64,000 nt of DNA from Actinomadura macrotermitis. GTDB taxonomy: Bacteria > Actinomycetota > Actinomycetes > Streptosporangiales > Streptosporangiaceae. The translations under genes were made by a program, and so were the position numbers. Numbering within the stretch: the first letter of the stretch is position 1; the number at the start of each line of letters is the position of its first letter. The stretch is from positions 186,001-250,000 of the forward strand of contig NZ_WEGH01000006.1 of assembly GCF_009604375.1 (NCBI RefSeq). The letters are read 5' to 3'. Positions 20,419 to 28,182 of this stretch are shown here, in pieces. The notes below the pieces were generated by a model that was not told where the DNA came from, made no database searches, and saw only the letters and a program-made list of their open reading frames with translations.

Positions 20419-20591
20419 GCGCGGCCGTCCGGCACACCGACGTCGCCGCCTACGCCCTCGGGCTGCTCGAAGAGCCCGACCGGCGCGCCTTCGAGGGGCA
20501 CCTGCCCGCCTGCCCGGCCTGCCGTCACGAGCTGGCGGACCTGCGCGGCCTGGCGGCCGTGCTGAAGGAGCTGCCGTCCTTCACCGGCTGA
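20415..20591 (+). CDS. minimal zinc anti-sigma factor (58 residues)
   Basis: The short protein carries the zf-HC2/ZAS anti-sigma motif: His7, then HLPACPAC with His29, Cys33 and Cys36. Only the zinc-binding helical module and about 20 further residues are present; there is no transmembrane segment or sensor domain, although most ZAS proteins of this family are 80-250 residues. It starts at GTG overlapping the sigma stop. It should bind and inhibit the upstream sigma factor, perhaps with redox release, which is inference. The end SFTG* is clean, so it may be complete rather than truncated. Confidence 0.8.
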   Translation: MSAAVRHTDVAAYALGLLEEPDRRAFEGHLPACPACRHELADLRGLAAVLKELPSFTG

Positions 20592-20625
20592 ACGCCCGAT
20601 CGCTACCGCCCGGTAGGCTGAAACG

Positions 20626-21327
20626 GTGAGCACCCGACCGGCCTCCGCCGCCCCGCACCTGCTGCTGCCCGCCCTGCGCGAGGTGTACCAGGCGTACGCG
20701 CGGGCCGCCGACCAGCTGCCCGCCCTTCCGGGCGCGCTGCAGGCCGAGGTGTGGCTGTCCGCGCAGCTCGGCACGCTGGAGGCGTCGGCGCCGCACGCCG
20801 AGGGCCGCCGCGCCGCGCTGGGCGACCTGGTCACCACCCTGCGGACGGCCGGCACCCCCGGCGCCCGGCTGTTCCTGCGCGGGCTCGCCGCGATCGGCCC
20901 CGCCGAGGTCCGCCGCGTCGCGGGCAAGGCCGCCGACCAGATCGACGCCCCGCTGCCGGACTGGGCCGGCGACCTCGGCGCCGTCACCTCCGGGCTGGTC
21001 TGGCTGATCCAGGAGGGGCCGCTGGACGGCGACCGCCTGATCTGCGAGTTCCGCTACCCCGACGGCCGCTCCCCGCACGCCCTGGCGGTGCGGCTCGGCT
21101 ACGGCGACACGCCGAGCGAGATCGTGGTGGTCGGGGACGTCCCCGCCCTGATGAACGCCGCCCGCCAGGCCATGCAGGCCGAGCTGTGCGTCGTCCAGCC
21201 CTACGACCCGAAGGCCGTCGGCCCCCGCCTGCGCGCCGCCCTCGCCGCGGGCGGGACGTTCCCCGAGGAGTGCTACCCCGCGCTGGCCGTCGCCCGCCAC
21301 CGCGCCGCCGCCCTCCCCGGGGCCTGA
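20626..21327 (+). CDS. conserved-type hypothetical protein
   Basis: The 233-residue product starts at GTG and lies 34 bp after the anti-sigma gene on the same strand, possibly in one transcript. It looks like a soluble alpha/beta protein: a helical N-terminal half (to about residue 110) and a beta-containing second half (LICEFRYPDGRSPHALAVRLGY, EIVVVGDVPALMNAAR). Codon usage matches neighbours, so it is a real gene. I do not recognise a family. No catalytic motif, signal or membrane segment is visible. Confidence 0.75.
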   Translation: MSTRPASAAPHLLLPALREVYQAYARAADQLPALPGALQAEVWLSAQLGTLEASAPHAEGRRAALGDLVTTLRTAGTPGARLFLRGLAAIGPAEVRRVAGKAADQIDAPLPDWAGDLGAVTSGLVWLIQEGPLDGDRLICEFRYPDGRSPHALAVRLGYGDTPSEIVVVGDVPALMNAARQAMQAELCVVQPYDPKAVGPRLRAALAAGGTFPEECYPALAVARHRAAALPGA

Positions 21328-21330
21328 CCG

Positions 21331-22038
21331 TCAGAACGTGCGGCTGGTGGCCGCGAGGAACGGGCCCTGCGCCGGGAAGACCATCCGGAACCAGTAGCCC
21401 TTGCCGCGCTTCAGGTCGAGGAACGAGAAGCGCTCGTCCTTGGCGACGGTGGCCGTCTTGTAGTAGTGCCAGGTCTTGGCGCCCTTGCGGCGGTAGTAGA
21501 GCTTGACCTTGCGGCCGCGGGTGGAGGCGAACGTGTAGGCGCCGTCGTAGTCGGTCATCTCACCCCGGATGTGGGTGTAGCCATGACTGCCTGCGCGGTT
21601 CGTCTCGTAGAAGCGCACCTTGTCGTTGATCGTGGTGGTCGCGACCGGGCCGCCCTCCGTGGTGATCCCGTCCGGTGGCACGATGCGGACCTGGACGGAC
21701 CACGTTCCGAGGACGATGCCCGTGCCGGTCCGGAAGGAGCCGTCCCGGGTGGTGAAGGCGTCCACGTCGGCCCGCCACGCCTTGGCGCCCTTCATCCGCC
21801 AGTAGAGGCGGACGTGCTCGCCGGCCAGGGGCGCCCAGCGCGTTCCGTTCCACTGCTGCACCACCCCCGAGACGGTGAAGTGGCGTGCCGCCCAGTGGGC
21901 TTCGGCCTTCCGGGGCATGGTGAGGGAGACGATCCGGGTCGCGCCCGCCGGTTCGGCGGAGGCCGGGAGGGGGACCAGGGGCAGTGTCAGGGTCAGGCAA
22001 GCGGCGCCGGCGAGTGCCGGAACGCGGAGGACGGTCAA
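21331..22038 (-). CDS. secreted protein with two Ig-like/YxKxxGAKxW repeats
   Basis: The protein has an N-terminal signal peptide ending PLPASA before EPAGAT. It contains two similar beta units, HVRLYWRMKGAKAWRADV and KVKLYYRRKGAKTWHYYK, each followed by a D-x-S/R-F strand. Such modules occur in exported actinomycete proteins of unknown function and resemble calcium-free Ig-like folds. A TTG start at 22036-22038 is preferred because GGAG lies 6 nt upstream; an earlier in-frame TTG at 22068 has no such site. It is 55 bp downstream of the monooxygenase gene on the same strand. It is expected to be released or wall-associated. Confidence 0.75.
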   Translation of the reverse strand: MTVLRVPALAGAACLTLTLPLVPLPASAEPAGATRIVSLTMPRKAEAHWAARHFTVSGVVQQWNGTRWAPLAGEHVRLYWRMKGAKAWRADVDAFTTRDGSFRTGTGIVLGTWSVQVRIVPPDGITTEGGPVATTTINDKVRFYETNRAGSHGYTHIRGEMTDYDGAYTFASTRGRKVKLYYRRKGAKTWHYYKTATVAKDERFSFLDLKRGKGYWFRMVFPAQGPFLAATSRTF

Positions 22039-22093
22039 GGTCCACTCCAGTCGGGGGGAGAAAACCAAGATCGTAGACGGTGGCGGCCGGCTT

Positions 22094-23629
22094 TCAGCGC
22101 CCGTCCTGGGCCGAGGGCTCCTTCTCCGGGGTGTAGGCGTAGTCGTCCAGCGGGAAGGTGCGGCTCGCCCGGTAGGCCTGGGCCGAGCTGGTCGGGCGCA
22201 GGTAGGGCGTGTCGCCGTGGTGGTCGAAGTAGTAGCTGCTCGCGGTGGCGCAGGTCTCGCTCGCCCACAGCGAGCGGGACAGCCGCCGCCGCATCTCCTC
22301 CGTCCAGCGGGCGGTCGGCTCGGGCCGGACCTCCACGACGGAGGCGCCGCGGCGGCGGGCCTCGGTGATGACGCGCACGATGTGCGCCGAGGCGGTCTCC
22401 ACCAGCTGGTGCCAGGTGCCGCCGACCCACCCGTAGGGGCCGAACATGATGAAGTGGTTGGGCAGGCCGGGGATGCTGACGCCCTCGTAGGAGGCGAGCC
22501 GGTCGCGGGTGTAGAAGTCGGCCAGGTCGAACCCGTCGCGGCCGCGCACGGGCGTGCGCCGGTAGTTGCCGGGCTCGCTGGCCAGCCGGAACCCGGTGGC
22601 CAGCACGATCGCGTCGACCTCGCGCTCGCGCCCGGCGGCCGTCCGGATCCCGGTGGGAGTGATCCGGTCGATGCCGTCGGTGATCAGTGAGACGTTCGGC
22701 CGGTTGAAGGCCCTGAGATAGCCGTTGGACACCGACGGGCGCTTGCAGCCGAGCCCGTACCCGGGGGTCAGCGCGCGGCGGACCGCAGGGTCGCGGACCT
22801 GCAGCCGGTACCAGGCCGTCCTCATCAGGCCGGCCGCGCCGTCGACCAGCCGCGGGGCCCGCTGGTATCCGACGACCGCGTCCACCAGGATCTTCTCCAC
22901 GCCCCAGGTGGCCAGGCGCCGCACCGCCTCCTGCGTGCGGGGAGCGCGCCGGAACACCGCCCGCAGCGGCCGCGGCATGGGCGCGTCGGGCTTCGGCCCG
23001 ACCCAGATCGGGGTGCGCTGGTAGACGTCGAGGCGCCGCACCAGCGGCGCGATCTCCGGGACGATCTGGACCGCGCTGGCGCCGGTGCCGATCACCGCGA
23101 CCCGCTTGCCCGCCAGGTCGTAGCCGTGGTCCCAGCCCGCGGAGCGCAGCAGCATGCCGGTGAAGTCGTCGACGCCCGGGATGTCGACCGGTTTCGGGTC
23201 CACGAACGCGCCGATCGCGCTGATCACGAACCGCGCGGTGACCTCGCCCTCGCCCACCCGCAGCCGCCACAGCCGCGCGTCCTGGTCCCACACCCGTTCG
23301 GTGACCTCGCTGTCCAGGCGCACGCGCGGGCGCATCCGGTACCGGTCGGCCAGCCGGTCCACGTACGCCTTGACCTCCGCGCCCGGCACGAAGACCCGGC
23401 TCCAGTCCGGGTTGGGCGCGTAGCTGAACTGGTAGGCCTGCGCGGGCACGTCCACCCCGACGCCGGGATAGGTGTTGTCGCGCCAGGTGCCGCCGATGTC
23501 CCCGGCCCGCTCCAGGATCAGGAAGTCGGTGAGTCCGGCCCGGTCCAGCGCGATGCCCATCCCGAGCCCGCTCAGCCCCGCGCCGATGATCGCGATCTCG
23601 GTGTCCGGGCGGATCCCGGCTGACTCCAT
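22094..23629 (-). CDS. Baeyer-Villiger-like flavin monooxygenase with an altered fingerprint
   Basis: The 511-residue protein has an FAD-binding GAGLSG (residues 16-21), the second motif IGGTWRDNTYPGVGVDVPA and an NADPH-binding GTGASA at 181-186. These are features of class B flavoprotein monooxygenases. The fingerprint FxGxxxHxxxW reads FTGMLLRSAGW (residues 156-166), with Arg162 in place of His. It may therefore be an atypical BVMO or N-hydroxylating relative. The ATG at 23627-23629 has GGGAGGCC upstream. No partner genes suggest a pathway. Confidence 0.88.
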   Translation of the reverse strand: MESAGIRPDTEIAIIGAGLSGLGMGIALDRAGLTDFLILERAGDIGGTWRDNTYPGVGVDVPAQAYQFSYAPNPDWSRVFVPGAEVKAYVDRLADRYRMRPRVRLDSEVTERVWDQDARLWRLRVGEGEVTARFVISAIGAFVDPKPVDIPGVDDFTGMLLRSAGWDHGYDLAGKRVAVIGTGASAVQIVPEIAPLVRRLDVYQRTPIWVGPKPDAPMPRPLRAVFRRAPRTQEAVRRLATWGVEKILVDAVVGYQRAPRLVDGAAGLMRTAWYRLQVRDPAVRRALTPGYGLGCKRPSVSNGYLRAFNRPNVSLITDGIDRITPTGIRTAAGREREVDAIVLATGFRLASEPGNYRRTPVRGRDGFDLADFYTRDRLASYEGVSIPGLPNHFIMFGPYGWVGGTWHQLVETASAHIVRVITEARRRGASVVEVRPEPTARWTEEMRRRLSRSLWASETCATASSYYFDHHGDTPYLRPTSSAQAYRASRTFPLDDYAYTPEKEPSAQDGR

Positions 23630-23690
23630 CACGGCCTCCCAGCGCGGCGCCGCTCCGCGCATCCAACAGGGAAACGTAAGCAATGAATTA

Positions 23691-23954
23691 CGTCAAGCCG
23701 TCGATCTCGTCGTCCTGATCCCCATGGGCACCCTCGACGGCCTGCCCCAGCGAGCGCACGCCGACGACCTCACCGCCACGAAGCTGCCGATCCTGTCCGA
23801 GACCGGCACCCACCCCAAGAGCCCGCGCATCCTGACCGACACCGACCACATCGCACTTACCGCAGGCGACTTGCCCGCTGCCCTGCGGCAGGCCGAGGAC
23901 TTCGGGGTACGCCGGCCAGCGTGTCCCTGGGGGCGATCCGAGGCGACTCCCTAG
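23691..23954 (+). pseudogene. gene-like fragment of unknown family
   Basis: Between the monooxygenase start and the sensor kinase, plus-strand codons (AVDLVVLIPMGTLDG, then ATKLPILSETGTHPK and ALRQAEDFGVRRP) have the G/C third-position bias of real genes, but no ribosome binding site or convincing full-length protein fits. An ATG at 23724 could start a 76-residue protein. It reads best as a remnant or small unknown gene; I do not recognise the family. The adjoining parts (23630-23690 and 23955-24097) show nothing else except the probable kinase promoter. Confidence 0.35.
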
Positions 23955-24097
23955 GAGCAGCACCCCTGGGCGGACAGGGACAGCCACCGGCCCCGGCGGT
24001 TCAGGACCGGGAGTGGACAGCTGTAAACCGGCATCCGCGCTTTGGCCGTCTGTCCGCTTGTAGCCATGAACGCCCGTACGCGTGATCGGCTTTTACT

Positions 24098-25303
24098 GTG
24101 GGACGGGTGGTGGGAGCCGGCGTCAGGGCGAGGGCGGCCGACCTCGTCGAGGCGGCGCGCCGGATGCCGTGGGTGCTGGACGTGGCGGTCTGCGCGTTCG
24201 CCGCGGCGGCGAACGTCTACCGGATCGGCACGGGAGCGCTGGAGTCCGGCGACAGAAGCGCGGACGCGTGGGCGTTCGCGCTGGGCGCGACCATGGCGCT
24301 CTGCCTTCTGGGGCGGCGGCGCCGGCCCGCGCTCGTCATGGCCGCGGTGTCGTTCCTGTGGTGGATCTACCACCTGTGCGACTATCCGGGCGGGGCGCCC
24401 GCGGTCGCGGTGTGGATCGCGCTGTACTCGGCGGCCGTCGCGCCCCGGCGCTGGGCCGGGCTCGCACAGGCGGTCCTTTTGATCGCGTCGGACGCGTCGG
24501 CGCGGACGCGGAACGACGGGGTCGGATTGTTCGACGCCGTGCTGGACGGATCGACGGTGGTCTTCGTGGCGATGCTGCTGCTCGGCGACGCCGTGCGCAG
24601 CCGCCGCGCGAGGCGGGCGGAGTACGAGGGGCGGCTCGCGGCACTGGCCGCGCGGCGCGAGCACGAGGCCGCGCAGCGGGTCGCCGAAGAGCGGATCCGG
24701 ATCGCGCGCGAGCTGCACGACGTGGCCGCGCACACCATCGCGGTGATCGGAGTGCAGTCGAGCGTGGCGGCCGAGCTGCTGGACGACGACCCCGCGCGGG
24801 CGCGCGAGGCGCTGGGGGTGGTCCGGCGGGCGACGAGCGAGGCGCTGGGAGAGCTGCGGACGACCGTTCGAGTGCTGCGTGACGAAGGCGCGGGTGAAGG
24901 GACGGCCCCCGCGCCGGGTCTGGACGCCCTGGCACGGCTCGTGCGCGCCTACGGGGACGCCGGGCCGCGCATCGGCCTGCGGACGGAGGGCGATGCCCGC
25001 GAACTGCCGCGACCGGTGGAACTGACGGCGTACCGGATCGTGCAGGAGGCGCTGGCGAACGCCCTGCGGCACGGAGATCCCCGGACGGTCGAGGTGATCG
25101 TCCGTTACCGTGACGGCGGCCTTGATCTCGAGGTCCGGGACGACGGCGGCGGCGGTGCGCCCGCGGAGCAGGGCGGACTCGGGCTGCGCGGCATGGCCGA
25201 ACGGGCGGCCGGGGTCGGCGGCTGGGTCGAGGCCGGGCGGAGCGGTCCGCCCGGGAGCGGGTTTCGGGTGCGCGCGTGGCTGCCTGGCGAGAGGACGGCA
25301 TGA
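24098..25303 (+). CDS. two-component sensor histidine kinase (NarL-type, HisKA_3)
   Basis: The 401-residue protein has about four hydrophobic segments in the first 165 residues, forming a membrane sensor, then a dimerisation helix with the phosphoacceptor in RIARELHDVAAHTIAVIGVQ (His207) and an HATPase domain (EALANALRHG, GLGLRGMAERAAGVGG). The GTG start at 24098 is uncertain; nearby GTG codons at 24107 and 24110 are alternatives. The stop overlaps the response-regulator start (ATGA), so the pair is cotranscribed and translationally coupled. The signal is unknown. Confidence 0.92.
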   Translation: MGRVVGAGVRARAADLVEAARRMPWVLDVAVCAFAAAANVYRIGTGALESGDRSADAWAFALGATMALCLLGRRRRPALVMAAVSFLWWIYHLCDYPGGAPAVAVWIALYSAAVAPRRWAGLAQAVLLIASDASARTRNDGVGLFDAVLDGSTVVFVAMLLLGDAVRSRRARRAEYEGRLAALAARREHEAAQRVAEERIRIARELHDVAAHTIAVIGVQSSVAAELLDDDPARAREALGVVRRATSEALGELRTTVRVLRDEGAGEGTAPAPGLDALARLVRAYGDAGPRIGLRTEGDARELPRPVELTAYRIVQEALANALRHGDPRTVEVIVRYRDGGLDLEVRDDGGGGAPAEQGGLGLRGMAERAAGVGGWVEAGRSGPPGSGFRVRAWLPGERTA

Positions 25304-26004
25304 CAGGCGAACGATCGCCACGAGCCGCGGGACGGCCGATCCGAGTGCTGCTGGCCGACGACCAGACGCTGGTCCGCGCCGGGTTCCGCGTCCTGCTGGA
25401 GCGCGCGGACGACATCGAGGTCGTCGGTGAGGCGGCCGACGGCGACGAGGCGGTCGCGCTCGCCCGGGCCCATCGGCCCGACGTCGTCCTCATGGACGTG
25501 CGGATGCCCGGAACCGACGGGCTGGCCGCCACCCGGGCCGTGCTGGCCGACGAACGGCTCGGCGCGACCAGGGTCGTGGTGCTGACGACGTTCGACGACG
25601 ACGAGTACGTGTTCGGGGCGCTGCGCGCGGGGGCGAGCGGCTTCCTGCTCAAGGACATCGACCCCGAGGCGCTGCGGCAGGCCGTCCGCACGGTCATGGC
25701 GGGCGACGCGCTGCTGGCGCCCAGCGTGACCAGGCGGCTGATCTCGGCGTTCGTGAGCCGTCCGGGCGGGGCGCCGGTCGATCCCGGGCGGCTGGCCGCG
25801 CTCACCGGCCGGGAACGCGAGGTCGTGACGCTGGTCGCGCAGGGCCTGTCCGACCAGGACATCGCCGGGCGGCTGACGATGAGCCCCGCGACGGCCAAGA
25901 CGCACGTCAACCGGGCCATGGTGAAAGCCGGCGCCCGCGACCGCGCCCATCTGGTGGTGATCGCCTACCAGTCCGGCCTGGCCGGGGCACCGCGAACGGG
26001 GTAG
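25300..26004 (+). CDS. NarL/LuxR-family response regulator
   Basis: The 234-residue protein has a receiver domain with acidic residues LLADDQ at 17-22, the phosphoacceptor Asp66 in VVLMDVRMPG and Lys in GFLLKDI. A C-terminal LuxR helix-turn-helix follows (LTGREREVVTLVAQGLSDQDIA, MSPATAKTHVNRAM). It starts at ATG within the kinase stop. It is the cognate partner of that kinase and probably binds near the membrane-protein gene 81 bp downstream. Confidence 0.95.
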   Translation: MTGERSPRAAGRPIRVLLADDQTLVRAGFRVLLERADDIEVVGEAADGDEAVALARAHRPDVVLMDVRMPGTDGLAATRAVLADERLGATRVVVLTTFDDDEYVFGALRAGASGFLLKDIDPEALRQAVRTVMAGDALLAPSVTRRLISAFVSRPGGAPVDPGRLAALTGREREVVTLVAQGLSDQDIAGRLTMSPATAKTHVNRAMVKAGARDRAHLVVIAYQSGLAGAPRTG

Positions 26005-26006
26005 TG

Positions 26007-26030
26007 CCGCTGCCGCGATCGCGGTAGCGG
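26007..26030. promoter_or_regulatory. 24-bp near-perfect palindrome after the response regulator
   Basis: CCGCTGCCGCGATCGCGGTAGCGG is palindromic except for one base pair and begins 2 bp after the response-regulator stop. It is about 55 bp before the next gene. It could terminate the kinase operon, but with no T tract and a position ahead of the membrane gene it is equally a candidate binding site for the response regulator. Confidence 0.45.
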
Positions 26031-26084
26031 AATGCACTCCCAGGGCTGACGGAATGACGGGCGTATTTCCTTAGCGTCCGGTAC

Positions 26085-26705
26085 ATGACGGAACACAGCA
26101 GAGTCATCGCCGGGAGCTGCCTGGTTCTCGGCCCCGCCCTCCAAGCCCTGTCGACCTTCTTCTGGGAAGAGCACCGCCAGGGGATCGCCACCGGCGCCCT
26201 CATCGTCCTCGCGACCGTCTGCTGGATCGCCGGTCTGGCACACGTCTTCCGCGACATCGAGGCACGGGTGCCCCGCTACGCGGCGGTCGCGTTCCCGCTG
26301 GCCGTCTACGGCTGCGTCGGGGGCGTCGCCTTCGGGCTGCAGGGCATGTTCGAGGAGCTTTTCGGAGCCACCCACGAGCACACCGTTCAGCTCCTGCAAG
26401 CGCACCCCTTCGCCGCGAACGTCGCGTTCTGGATCGCCGGGCCGCTGTTCCCGGCCGGCGTGTTCGTGCTCGGCCTGGTGCTGACGCGGATCAGGTACGT
26501 GCCGCCTCCGGCCGGCCTTCTCATGGCGGCCGGCGCCGTCGTCTTCCCGCTGAGCCGGATCCCCCGGGAGGCCGCCATCGCACACGCCGCCGACCTCGTC
26601 CTGCTCCTCCCCTTCGCCTACCTGGGCATCCGCACGATCAAAGGCACCTCGCCCCGACCGTCCGCATCCCCCCGAACCCACACCACCGAACACACACCGG
26701 CCTGA
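26085..26705 (+). CDS. multi-pass membrane protein, unknown function
   Basis: The 206-residue protein has about six hydrophobic helices (starting VIAGSCLVLGPALQALSTFF, and including FWIAGPLFPAGVFVLGLVL) and a Pro/Thr-rich hydrophilic tail. It resembles small DUF4386-like or SdpI-like actinobacterial membrane proteins, but I cannot fix the family. It follows the two-component system on the same strand across a palindromic gap, so it may be that system's regulated target or sensor partner. The ATG at 26085 lacks a strong ribosome binding site. Confidence 0.7.
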   Translation: MTEHSRVIAGSCLVLGPALQALSTFFWEEHRQGIATGALIVLATVCWIAGLAHVFRDIEARVPRYAAVAFPLAVYGCVGGVAFGLQGMFEELFGATHEHTVQLLQAHPFAANVAFWIAGPLFPAGVFVLGLVLTRIRYVPPPAGLLMAAGAVVFPLSRIPREAAIAHAADLVLLLPFAYLGIRTIKGTSPRPSASPRTHTTEHTPA

Positions 26706-26775
26706 CCCACCGGCCCCGTGGCCACCCCCACGGGGCCGACACCTGCACACCACGAACACCCCAGAACGCAAACCA

Positions 26776-27408
26776 GCCCCCGCCCCTGAACCACAAAACC
26801 CACAGCAATCCCCTCGGTCCCCCACCGCGCGGAGGGACCACAGTGACTCCGTACAACCCCACAGGCCGGGCAATGACTGCGGTCGACCCCAAACCAACCC
26901 ACAAATCCGGGAATGACCGCATCAGCTTCATAGAACCCCACAGATCGGGGGAAGGACGCACGATTCCATGCAGACCCCCGCAGACCGGAAGGAGGCACAG
27001 CGATTCCGCACAGAGCCCAAAGCCCAGGAAAGGGAGCACGGCGGCCCCATGCAGCCCACAGACCAGGAAAGGACCGCAGTAGCTCCCTAGGGGCCCACGG
27101 ACCCGGAAGGGATACGGCGATTCCACACGGGCCCACGGACTGGGAGGAGGCGCGGCGTTCCGCGCAGGGCCTCACGACTTGGGAGGAGACGCGGCGGTTC
27201 CGCGCAGGGCCCCATGGACCGGGAGAGGGCACGGTGGTTCCGCTCAGGGCTCCACGGACCGAGAGGAGGTGCGGCGGTTCTGCTCAGGGCTCCACGGACC
27301 GGGAGAGGGCACGGCGATTCCACGCAGAGCCCAAGACCGGGAAGGGGCACGGCCGCCCCGTACAGCCCACAGGTCAGGAAAGGACCGCAGCGGCTCCATA
27401 CAACTCAG
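26776..27408. repeat. array of about sixteen degenerate ~39-bp tandem repeats
   Basis: The stretch divides into units of 36-43 bp, most 38-40. Each starts near CCCACRGACCGGGA and ends near GGCACGGCGATTCC...CAGGG. Clear unit starts include 26858, 26937, 27095 and 27249-27290; the best-preserved neighbours lie at about 27170-27330, and the edges are more degenerate. Units diverge by about 20-40% by eye. Unit length is close to 13 codons, so open frames run through on the minus strand, but they lack ribosome binding sites and conserved protein. It occupies a gene-free gap of nearly 1 kb. It is not CRISPR-like, since no part is constant with unique spacers. Confidence 0.85.
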
Positions 27409-27483
27409 CAGTACCGGCACTTCGGCCCGTCATGGAGCAGCACACGGCGCGATCAGGGCACCAGCTAGGAAGCCGACCGGCTA

Positions 27484-27611
27484 CACCCGGTTCTGCATCG
27501 TCATGACCGGCTCAGGCCCCTTGGCGGTCAGCCCGATGTGGACGCCCGCCCCGGTCAGCGGGGACCGGATGGGCAGCAGGAGGCCGAGCGCCGCAAAAGC
27601 GGGCGGCAGGC
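27484..27611 (-). pseudogene. fragment of an ABC-2 permease gene, paralogous to 29652-29778
   Basis: This 128-bp stretch aligns without gaps to the permease gene at 29652-29778, at about 85% identity by eye, in the same orientation. It corresponds to residues of about 147-189 of that protein (the AFGLLLLIRLALTWAGVYLG region). No flanking part of the gene remains. It sits directly 3' of the MarR gene and next to the repeat array, so it is a decayed duplicate or the scar of a deletion. Nothing is recognisable between it and the array (27409-27483). Confidence 0.85.
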
Positions 27612-27642
27612 TCGCGGCCCCGCCGGAAACGCGCGGACGAGG

Positions 27643-28104
27643 TCATTCCTCCGTAAGGACGTCGTCTCCAACGATGCCCCGCAGCCGGTCGTTCGCCTGC
27701 TCAAGGGTGCTGAGAGTGATCTCGCGCTGATCGGCGCCGGCCTGCCCCAGCGTCTCCTCGGCGAGCTCGGCCCATGCCCGCTCGATGGCGGGCAGCAGCG
27801 CGTGGCCGGCGGCGGTGACCACGATCCGCACCTGACGGCGGTCACCGGGGACCGGCTCGCGGCGGAACCAGCCGCCGTTCTCTAGGCGAGCCAGGCTGCG
27901 GGTCACCGTCGGCGGCTCGATGCCGAGGCGGGCCGCCAGCTGGGAGACCGTCATGCCGTCCGGCTCCTGGGCCAGGAGCCACAGCAGGACGTCCTGGCCC
28001 GGATGCAGGCCGAGCACGGCGAGCTTACGCGCCTTGGCCTCGCGGTAGAGCTTGCTCATCTTGTTCAGCGCCCGGTTGATGCGCATCGCCTCGCTTGCGT
28101 CCAC
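27643..28104 (-). CDS. MarR-family transcriptional regulator
   Basis: The 153-residue protein is a winged-helix MarR repressor: KLAVLGLHPGQDVLLWLL, then the recognition helix area LAARLGIEPPTVTRSLARLE and the wing RREPVPGDRRQVRIVV. It starts at GTG 28102-28104 (ATG 18 nt downstream is an alternative). It is divergent from an SDR gene 78 bp away, and two overlapping inverted repeats lie in the gap. It probably represses itself and the SDR in response to a small phenolic or similar ligand, which is typical of the family but inferred here. Confidence 0.92.
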   Translation of the reverse strand: MDASEAMRINRALNKMSKLYREAKARKLAVLGLHPGQDVLLWLLAQEPDGMTVSQLAARLGIEPPTVTRSLARLENGGWFRREPVPGDRRQVRIVVTAAGHALLPAIERAWAELAEETLGQAGADQREITLSTLEQANDRLRGIVGDDVLTEE

Positions 28105-28115
28105 CCGCCGATCCT

Positions 28116-28150
28116 ACTATATGTATAGTCGGCTAATAGGTAGCCGACTA
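28116..28150. promoter_or_regulatory. two overlapping inverted repeats, MarR operator candidates
   Basis: ACTATA-TG-TATAGT at 28116-28129 is perfect, and TAGTCGGCTA-ATAGG-TAGCCGACTA at 28126-28150 is a perfect 10-5-10 inverted repeat overlapping it. A further TTCGGCT lies 8 bp downstream. The AT-rich centre probably contains the promoters of both divergent genes. This is what a dimeric MarR protein would occupy. Confidence 0.7.
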
Positions 28151-28182
28151 ATAGATGTTCGGCTCATCATCAGGAGGTCAGC

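Noticed and set aside
26618..27232. Repetitive Trp/Gly/Pro-rich protein on the minus strand
   Set aside because: The open frame is a by-product of the ~39-bp repeat length; no ribosome binding site or other coding signal supports it.
26776..27408. CRISPR array at the tandem repeats
   Set aside because: No unit part is constant and no equal-length unique spacers separate the copies; there are no cas genes nearby.
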